Below are positions 58,498 through 64,000 of a stretch of 64,000 nt of DNA, in pieces. This DNA is from Methylobacterium sp. E-005 (GTDB lineage: Bacteria; Pseudomonadota; Alphaproteobacteria; Rhizobiales; Beijerinckiaceae), in NCBI RefSeq assembly GCF_022829725.1, contig NZ_JAKSYG010000238.1:62001-126000 (forward strand), written 5' to 3'. The notes beneath the pieces are model-generated. The model was not told the DNA's origin, made no database searches, and saw nothing but the letters and a program-made list of their open reading frames with translations. The stretch's first letter is position 1; each line of letters opens with the position of its first letter. Made by a program: the position numbers and the translations under genes.

Positions 58498-59871
58498 ATG
58501 GCCAACCGCAGACTCGCCCCCGCCTCCGAGCAGCCCGAGAGCTTCGCGTTCTCTTCTGAGAACGCCGAATGGGCCAAGACCCAGATCGCAAAGTACCCCG
58601 AGGGCCGTCAGGCCTCCGCGGTGATCTCGCTCCTGTGGAAGGCGCAGGAGCAAAATGGGGGCTGGCTGCCGCGGGCGGCGATCGAGGCGGTGGCGGCCGA
58701 GCTCGGGATGCCCAACATCCGCGTGCTGGAGGTGGCGACCTTCTACACGATGTTCGCCCTGGAGCCGGTCGGCCGGTTCTGGATCCAGGTCTGCGGGACG
58801 GTGCCGTGCGATTCCTGCGGCGCGCGCGGGCTGAAGGAGATGCTGCACGACCGGCTCGGGGCCCCCGGCCACGTCTCGGCGGACGGCAATTTCTCCTGGC
58901 TCGAGGTCGAGTGCCTGGGCGCCTGCTGCAACGCGCCGATGGTGCAGATCAACCAGGATTATTACGAGGACCTGACGCCCGAATCGCTCGGCCAGCTGAT
59001 GGACGATCTGGCGGCCGGCCGGCCCGTGAAGGTCGGCTCGCAGACCGGGCGCGTCTCGTCCGAGCCCCAGGGCGCGGTGAACACGCTCACCGACCCGACG
59101 CTGTTCGACGGCTCGCGGGTCGGCGCCTGGCGCAAGCGCTTCGAGGAGGCCGGAAAGGCCGAGGAGCCGGCGGCCAGCCCCGCCGCCAAGACCGGTGAGG
59201 CGGAGGCCGGCGCGCAGCAGGCCGCGACGAATCCGAAGCCGGCCCGGCCCGATGCCGGCCGCGCCGTCGAGCGGACCGCGAGCGACGCCCCGGCTCAGCG
59301 GGCCGCGAACGGCGAGACGCCGATCAAGCCCGAGGATCGTGCCGACGCCGCCGAGCGCGGCCGGTCCACCGCCAAACACGGCGCCGCTCGCCCGGGCGAC
59401 GCCGACGTGCTCGACACGCCGGCCAAGCGTATCGCCGAGGGCGAGCCCGCCGCGGGCGAGCAGGGGAAGCAGGACGTGCCGGACCGCGATTCGGTCCCGC
59501 AGCAGCCCGAGGCCTCCGGCGCGAGCGATGCCGAGGTGGCGGCCGAGGCCGAGGAGGCCCGGGTCGCCGGCGCCCTGGCGGCCCTGCCGAAGGACGCCAC
59601 GCCCGAGCAGAAGGCCGACGCGGTCGGCAAGCGGCCCCCGGGTCTCGATGCCGCCCGAGCCGGGCAGCCGGACGACCTGACGCGCATCGCGGGCATCGAC
59701 TCGGAGAACGGCCAGCGCCTGAACGGCCTCGGCATCTATCATTTCGACCAGATCGCCGCCTGGAGCCGCGACGAAATCACCTGGGTCGGCACCTACCTCG
59801 TGGTCCCGGGTCGCATCGACCGGGAGGACTGGGTGGGGCAGGCCAAGACCCTGTCGGCGCCGGCTCAGTGA
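58498..59871 (+). CDS. nuoE: NADH-quinone oxidoreductase subunit E with long C-terminal extension
   Basis: 457 residues; the usual subunit is about 170-200. The first 180 residues are standard with the 2Fe-2S ligands CGTVPCDSCG and CLGACCNAP. From about 205 a Pro/Ala/Glu/Lys-rich disordered linker runs to about 390, then a compact domain DDLTRIAGIDSENGQRLNGL, YHFDQIAAWSRDEI resembling a helix-hairpin-helix fold (the DUF found at the end of alphaproteobacterial NuoE). The extension does not carry the cluster ligands; its role is unknown. Between nuoD and nuoF with 10-nt gaps. Confidence 0.93.
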   Translation: MANRRLAPASEQPESFAFSSENAEWAKTQIAKYPEGRQASAVISLLWKAQEQNGGWLPRAAIEAVAAELGMPNIRVLEVATFYTMFALEPVGRFWIQVCGTVPCDSCGARGLKEMLHDRLGAPGHVSADGNFSWLEVECLGACCNAPMVQINQDYYEDLTPESLGQLMDDLAAGRPVKVGSQTGRVSSEPQGAVNTLTDPTLFDGSRVGAWRKRFEEAGKAEEPAASPAAKTGEAEAGAQQAATNPKPARPDAGRAVERTASDAPAQRAANGETPIKPEDRADAAERGRSTAKHGAARPGDADVLDTPAKRIAEGEPAAGEQGKQDVPDRDSVPQQPEASGASDAEVAAEAEEARVAGALAALPKDATPEQKADAVGKRPPGLDAARAGQPDDLTRIAGIDSENGQRLNGLGIYHFDQIAAWSRDEITWVGTYLVVPGRIDREDWVGQAKTLSAPAQ

Positions 59872-59880
59872 GGACCTGAC

Positions 59881-61182
59881 ATGCTGTCGGATCAGGATCG
59901 CATCTTCACCAACCTCTACGGCCTGCACTCGCCGGGCCTGGAGGCCGCCAAGAAGCGCGGCGCCTGGGACGGGACCAAGTTCCTCCTGGAGCAGGGCCGC
60001 GACTGGATCATCGAGGAGATGAAGGCGTCGGGCCTGCGCGGCCGCGGCGGCGCGGGCTTCCCGACCGGCCTCAAGTGGTCGTTCATGCCCAAGAAGTCCG
60101 ACGGGCGGCCGCACTACCTCGTGGTCAACGCCGACGAGTCGGAGCCGGGCACCTGCAAGGACCGGGAGATCATGCGGCACGACCCGCATCTCCTGATCGA
60201 GGGCTGCATGCTGGCCTGCTTCGCGATGAACGCGCATGCCTGCTACATCTACATCCGCGGCGAGTACGTCGCCGAGAAGCACGCCCTCCAGAAGGCCGTG
60301 GACGAGGCCTATGCGGCCCGCCTCGTCGGCCAGTCGAACGTCCATGACTACCCGTTCGACATCTACGTCCACCACGGCGCGGGGGCCTATATCTGCGGCG
60401 AGGAGACGGCCCTCATCGAGAGCCTGGAAGGCAAGAAGGGGATGCCGCGGCTGAAGCCGCCGTTCCCGGCCAATATGGGCCTCTACGGCTGCCCCACCAC
60501 GGTGAACAACGTCGAGTCGATCGCGGTCGCCGGCACGATCCTGCGGCGGGGCGGCGCGTGGTTCGCGGGGCTCGGCGGCAAGAACAACACCGGCACGAAG
60601 CTGTTCTGCGTCTCCGGGCACGTCAACACGCCGTGCAACGTCGAGGAGGAGCTGGGCATCACCTTCCGCGAGCTCATCGACCGCCATTGCGGCGGCATGC
60701 GCGGCGGCTGGGACAACCTGCTGTGTTCGATCCCGGGCGGCTCGTCGGTGCCGCTGGTGCCGGCCGAGCAGATCATCGACGCCAAGATGGATTTCGACAC
60801 CCTGCGCAACCTCGGCTCCGGCCTCGGCACGGCGGCGGTGATCGTCCTCGACAAGTCCACCGACATCGTCGCGGCGATCACGCGGATCTCGTACTTCTAC
60901 AAGCACGAATCCTGCGGCCAGTGCACGCCCTGCCGCGAGGGCACCGGGTGGATGTGGCGGGTCATGCAGCGCATGACCGAGGGCCGCGCCCAGAAGCGCG
61001 AGATCGACATGCTGTTCGAGGTCACCAAGCAGATCGAGGGTCACACGATCTGCGCGCTGGGCGACGCGGCGGCCTGGCCGATCCAGGGCCTGATCAAGCA
61101 CTTCCGCCCCGAGATCGAGAAGCGCATCGACCGCTACACCGCGAACCCGCACAGCGAGCCTGTGCCGATGGCCGCGGAGTGA
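59881..61182 (+). CDS. nuoF: NADH-quinone oxidoreductase subunit F
   Basis: 433 residues. NADH and FMN binding elements: GLRGRGGAGFPTGLKWSF and YICGEETALIESLEGKKG; the N3 cluster ligands are SCGQCTPCREG plus the later Cys in HTICALGDAAAW. It accepts electrons from NADH at the tip of complex I. Ten nt after nuoE. Confidence 0.97.
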   Translation: MLSDQDRIFTNLYGLHSPGLEAAKKRGAWDGTKFLLEQGRDWIIEEMKASGLRGRGGAGFPTGLKWSFMPKKSDGRPHYLVVNADESEPGTCKDREIMRHDPHLLIEGCMLACFAMNAHACYIYIRGEYVAEKHALQKAVDEAYAARLVGQSNVHDYPFDIYVHHGAGAYICGEETALIESLEGKKGMPRLKPPFPANMGLYGCPTTVNNVESIAVAGTILRRGGAWFAGLGGKNNTGTKLFCVSGHVNTPCNVEEELGITFRELIDRHCGGMRGGWDNLLCSIPGGSSVPLVPAEQIIDAKMDFDTLRNLGSGLGTAAVIVLDKSTDIVAAITRISYFYKHESCGQCTPCREGTGWMWRVMQRMTEGRAQKREIDMLFEVTKQIEGHTICALGDAAAWPIQGLIKHFRPEIEKRIDRYTANPHSEPVPMAAE

Positions 61183-61186
61183 CCCG

Positions 61187-61396
61187 ATGACGAGCCAGCC
61201 TGACAACCTGATGCTCGTATACCTGCGGCGGATCGACGAGAAGGTCGATCGCCTCAGCGATGATGTCCGTGAACTGAAAGGCCGCATGGCAGCGGTCGAA
61301 GAGAATCTGGCTGGCGTCCACCGGCGGATCGACAGGGTCGAGCTTCGCATCGAGCGGATCGAGCGACGCCTCGATCTCGCCGACGCCCCGCACTGA
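61187..61396 (+). CDS. Extra small coiled-coil protein inside the nuo operon
   Basis: 69 residues (MTSQPDNLMLVYLRRIDEKV onward) in a regular heptad pattern RIDEKVDRLSDDVRELKGRM and AAVEENLAGVHRRIDRVELR, predicted as one long coiled coil. It starts 4 nt after nuoF and ends 10 nt before nuoG, replacing the usual direct nuoF-nuoG junction. Similar small RIDEKVDRL proteins occur in alphaproteobacteria as stand-alone genes, often as putative antitoxin-like or hypothetical proteins. Whether it assembles with complex I is unknown. Confidence 0.75.
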   Translation: MTSQPDNLMLVYLRRIDEKVDRLSDDVRELKGRMAAVEENLAGVHRRIDRVELRIERIERRLDLADAPH

Positions 61397-61406
61397 GATT
61401 GCACCG

Positions 61407-63488
61407 ATGACAAAAATCCTCGTCGACGGCACCGAGGTCGAGGTTCCGGCCGAATACACGCTGCTCCAGGCCTGCGAGGCCGCGGGGGCCGAGCTTCCGC
61501 GCTTCTGCTTCCACGAGCGCCTGTCGATCGCCGGCAATTGCCGGATGTGCCTCGTCGAGCTGAAGGGCGCGCCGAAGCCGGTGGCCTCCTGCGCCTACGC
61601 GGTGAAGGATTGCCGCCCCGGCCCGAACGGCGAGCCGCCGGAGGTGCTGACCCGCTCCGGGCTGACCAAGAAGGCGCGGGAAGGGGTGATGGAGTTCCTC
61701 CTCATCAACCACCCGCTCGACTGTCCGATCTGCGACCAGGGCGGCCATTGCGACCTGCAGGATCAGGCCATGGCGTACGGGGTCGATTCGACCCGCTACA
61801 CGGAGAACAAGCGGGCGGTCGAGGAGAAGCATATCGGCCCGCTGGTGCGGACCGCGATGAACCGCTGCATCCACTGCACCCGCTGCGTGCGCTTCCTGGC
61901 CGAGGTGGCCGGCGTTCCCGATCTCGGCGCGATCGGGCGCGGCGAGGACATGGAGATCACGAGCTACCTCGAGCAGTCGATGGCCTCGGAGCTCCAGGGC
62001 AACGTCGCCGATCTCTGTCCCGTGGGCGCCCTCGTGCACCGGCCGCAGAGCTACAACGTCCGGCCGTGGGAGCTGAACAAGACCGAGTCGGTCGATGTGA
62101 TGGACGCGGTCGGCTCGTCGATCCGCATCGACACCCGCGGCCGCGAGGTGATGCAGATCGAGCCGCGGATCAGCGAGGAGATCAACGAGGAATGGATCTC
62201 CGACAAGACCCGCTACCACATCGACGGGCTGCGTATGCAGCGCCTCGACCGGCCCTACCTGCGCGAGAACGGCCGGCTGCGCCCCGCCTCCTGGGGTGAG
62301 GCGTTCCAGGCCATCGCCGCCAAGGTGAAGGGCGCGGATCCCAAGCGCGTCGGCGCGATCGTCGGTGATGTCGCCGGCGTCGAGGAGATGTTTGCGCTCC
62401 GCGAGCTGATCCGGAGCCTCGGCTCGCCGAACCTCGACTGCCGCCAGACGGATGCCGGCCTGGACCCGGCGCTCGGCCGCGCCTCCTACATCTTCAACCC
62501 GACGATTCCCGGCATCGAGGCCGCGGACGCGATCCTCATCGTCGGCGCCAACCCGCGCACCGAGGCCTCGCTGCTGAACGTTCGGATCCGCAAGCGCTGG
62601 CGCATGGCGCCGCTCGCGGTGGGCGTGATCGGCGAGCCGGTCGACCTGACCTATCCAAGCCATTACATCGGCGCCGGCCCCGATTCGCTGGCGGCGCTCG
62701 CCCGCGGCGAGCACAGTTTTCTTGAGACTCTCAAGGAGGCGAAGGCGCCGCTGGTCATCGTCGGCGCCAATGCCGAGCCGGGCATTCTGGCCGCGGCCGC
62801 CAAGCTCGCCCAGGAGATCGGCGCTGTCTCGGCCGAGGGGAACGGGTTCGGCGTGCTGCACACGGCCGCCGCCCGGGTCGGCGCGCTCGATCTCGGCTTC
62901 GTGCCGGGGGAGGGCGGCCTGACCTTCAGGCAGATGCTGGAGCCGGGGGCGTTGGACGTCCTGTTCAACCTCGGCGCCGACGAGCGCGACGTCGCCCCGG
63001 GCGCCTTCGTGGTCTACCAGGGCAGCCACGGCGATCGCGGGGCCTCCCGCGCCGACGTGATCCTGCCGGGGGCCGCCTACAGCGAGAAGTCGGCGACCTG
63101 GGTGAACACGGAAGGCCGGGTCCAGATGGGCAACCGCGCCGCCTTCCCCCCGGGCGACGCCCGCGAGGATTGGGCGATCCTGCGTGCCCTATCGGACGTG
63201 CTCGGCAAGCGCCTGCCCTTCGATTCGCTGACGGCGCTCCGCCGGGCGCTCTACGCCGCCCACCCGCATTTCGCGGCGATCGGCGCGGTGGAGCCCGGCA
63301 ACGTGACCGAGGCCGTGGAGAAGCTGGCGGGCCTCGGCGGCACGTCCACCGGTCCGGCCTTCGCCTCGCCGGTCATCGACTTCTACCTCACCAACCCGAT
63401 CGCCCGCGCCTCGCGCATCCTCGCCGAGTGCTCGCGCCTTGCCCGGGAGCGCGCCGCCGAGGCGCGGCCCCTGGCGGCGGCCGAGTAG
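61407..63488 (+). CDS. nuoG: NADH-quinone oxidoreductase subunit G
   Basis: 693 residues. N-terminal iron-sulfur ligands: 2Fe-2S (CRMCLVELKG), the His-containing set CDQGGHCDLQDQ and CIHCTRCVRF; the C-terminal half is molybdopterin-oxidoreductase-like (VGAIVGDVAGVEEMFALREL, IFNPTIPGIEAADAILIVGA) as in all NuoG. It starts 10 nt after the small coiled-coil gene. Full length for the family. Confidence 0.97.
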   Translation: MTKILVDGTEVEVPAEYTLLQACEAAGAELPRFCFHERLSIAGNCRMCLVELKGAPKPVASCAYAVKDCRPGPNGEPPEVLTRSGLTKKAREGVMEFLLINHPLDCPICDQGGHCDLQDQAMAYGVDSTRYTENKRAVEEKHIGPLVRTAMNRCIHCTRCVRFLAEVAGVPDLGAIGRGEDMEITSYLEQSMASELQGNVADLCPVGALVHRPQSYNVRPWELNKTESVDVMDAVGSSIRIDTRGREVMQIEPRISEEINEEWISDKTRYHIDGLRMQRLDRPYLRENGRLRPASWGEAFQAIAAKVKGADPKRVGAIVGDVAGVEEMFALRELIRSLGSPNLDCRQTDAGLDPALGRASYIFNPTIPGIEAADAILIVGANPRTEASLLNVRIRKRWRMAPLAVGVIGEPVDLTYPSHYIGAGPDSLAALARGEHSFLETLKEAKAPLVIVGANAEPGILAAAAKLAQEIGAVSAEGNGFGVLHTAAARVGALDLGFVPGEGGLTFRQMLEPGALDVLFNLGADERDVAPGAFVVYQGSHGDRGASRADVILPGAAYSEKSATWVNTEGRVQMGNRAAFPPGDAREDWAILRALSDVLGKRLPFDSLTALRRALYAAHPHFAAIGAVEPGNVTEAVEKLAGLGGTSTGPAFASPVIDFYLTNPIARASRILAECSRLARERAAEARPLAAAE

Positions 63489-63502
63489 GAGCTTTTTGAC
63501 CG

Positions 63503-64000
63503 ATGACGCCGCTCGAAATCCTCGGGACCGTGCTCCTGATCGTGCTGAAGAGCTTCGTGCTCCTCTCCGCGCTCCTCGTGTTCATCGCCTACGCGCTGCT
63601 GGCCGATCGAAAGATCTGGGCGGCGGTGCAGCTCCGGCGCGGCCCCAACGTGGTCGGACCCTTCGGCCTGTTCCAGTCCTTCGCCGACCTGCTCAAGTTC
63701 GTGCTGAAGGAGCCGGTGATCCCGGCGGGCGCCAACAAGGCGATCTACCTGCTGGCGCCGCTGGTCTTCGCGATGCTCGCCCTGTCGAGCTGGGCGGTGA
63801 TTCCCCTCGCCGACGGCTGGGCGATCGCCGACATCAATGTCGGCATCACCTACATCTTCGCGATCTCGTCGCTCGGCGTGTACGGCGTCATCATGGGCGG
63901 CTGGGCGTCGAACTCGAAATACGCGTTCCTGGGCGCGCTCCGCTCGGCGGCGCAGATGATTTCCTACGAGGTCTCGCTCGGCTTCGTGATCATCTGCGTG
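63503..64000 (+). CDS. nuoH: NADH-quinone oxidoreductase subunit H, cut by the window edge
   Basis: 166 residues are visible, without stop. Typical start MTPLEILGTVLLIVLKSFVL, then the quinone-loop motif AVQLRRGPNVVGPFGLFQSF, DLLKFVLKEPVIPAGANKAI and the later ALRSAAQMISYEVSLGF. It is a membrane subunit at the quinone entrance. Fourteen nt after nuoG; further nuo genes should lie beyond the right edge. Confidence 0.96.
   Translation, partial: MTPLEILGTVLLIVLKSFVLLSALLVFIAYALLADRKIWAAVQLRRGPNVVGPFGLFQSFADLLKFVLKEPVIPAGANKAIYLLAPLVFAMLALSSWAVIPLADGWAIADINVGITYIFAISSLGVYGVIMGGWASNSKYAFLGALRSAAQMISYEVSLGFVIICV

Noticed and set aside
58240..61413. A 1057-codon open frame on the minus strand opposite nuoD, nuoE and nuoF
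   Set aside because: It lies antisense to well-conserved complex I genes, has His/Arg/Leu/Gly-biased content and no motif. It is a high-GC shadow.
61254..63029. A 591-codon minus-strand open frame opposite nuoG
   Set aside because: Antisense shadow of nuoG, biased composition, no motif.
1..64000. CRISPR array, prophage, insertion sequence or rRNA operon
   Set aside because: No regularly spaced repeats, transposase or integrase-type frames, phage structural genes or rRNA sequence were seen in either strand.

Overview
High-GC (roughly 70%) chromosomal DNA from an alphaproteobacterium, most likely Methylobacterium or Methylorubrum (Hyphomicrobiales). The call rests on gene content: an alphaproteobacterial che cluster with a ParA-like ATPase, an EcfG-type sigma factor, Mic60 beside hemY, a NuoE with a long C-terminal extension, and GTG starts with GGAGG-type ribosome sites. 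No phage, IS element, CRISPR array or rRNA was seen. Genus is an inference from reading, not from a search.

Layout. 1-13.5 kb: a minus-strand chemosensory cluster read from right to left: soluble chemoreceptor with two signalling tips, triple-CheW protein, CheB, HEAT-repeat protein, CheR, CheY, CheA, STAS protein, ParA-like ATPase, second CheY, membrane-anchored MCP-like protein, HWE-type histidine kinase. 14-16.6 kb: a LysR regulator divergent from a ureide operon (small protein, (S)-ureidoglycine aminohydrolase, ureidoglycolate lyase). 16.6-27.7 kb: an accessory zone of small secreted proteins, a TonB-like protein, an EcfG-type sigma factor with a NepR-like N-terminus, manganese catalase with a CsoR-like repressor, a Crp/Fnr regulator, a secreted beta-propeller protein, a cupredoxin-like protein, a DCC oxidoreductase and a cupin. 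Several low-coding gaps lie here.

28.3-39.9 kb: a sugar-transfer island. A fused sucrose-phosphate-synthase-type glycosyltransferase/phosphatase heads a minus-strand operon of four more glycosyltransferases and a methyltransferase. Divergently run two GT4 enzymes, then a further GT2-like gene and a GT29-like/GT8-like pair. Together they could make and elaborate a soluble glycoside or glycan. 39.9-41.1 kb is a 1.1-kb non-coding or decayed stretch ending at tRNA-Thr(GGT).

41.2-49.5 kb: NUDIX hydrolase, then an operon of aldose-epimerase-like gene, HemD fused to a Mic60/mitofilin domain, and hemY, with an ABC exporter upstream. 49.5-55.3 kb: a Met/Pro/Lys-repeat protein, an OB-fold/PepSY-like membrane protein divergent from a two-component system, a MocR regulator divergent from a DUF1127 protein, and tRNA-Asp(GTC). 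55.6-64 kb: complex I operon nuoABCDEFG and the start of nuoH, with an extra small coiled-coil gene between nuoF and nuoG.

The most unusual items are the NepR-EcfG fusion, the HemD-Mic60 fusion with a possible internal start, the double-tip chemoreceptor, and the sugar-transfer island.
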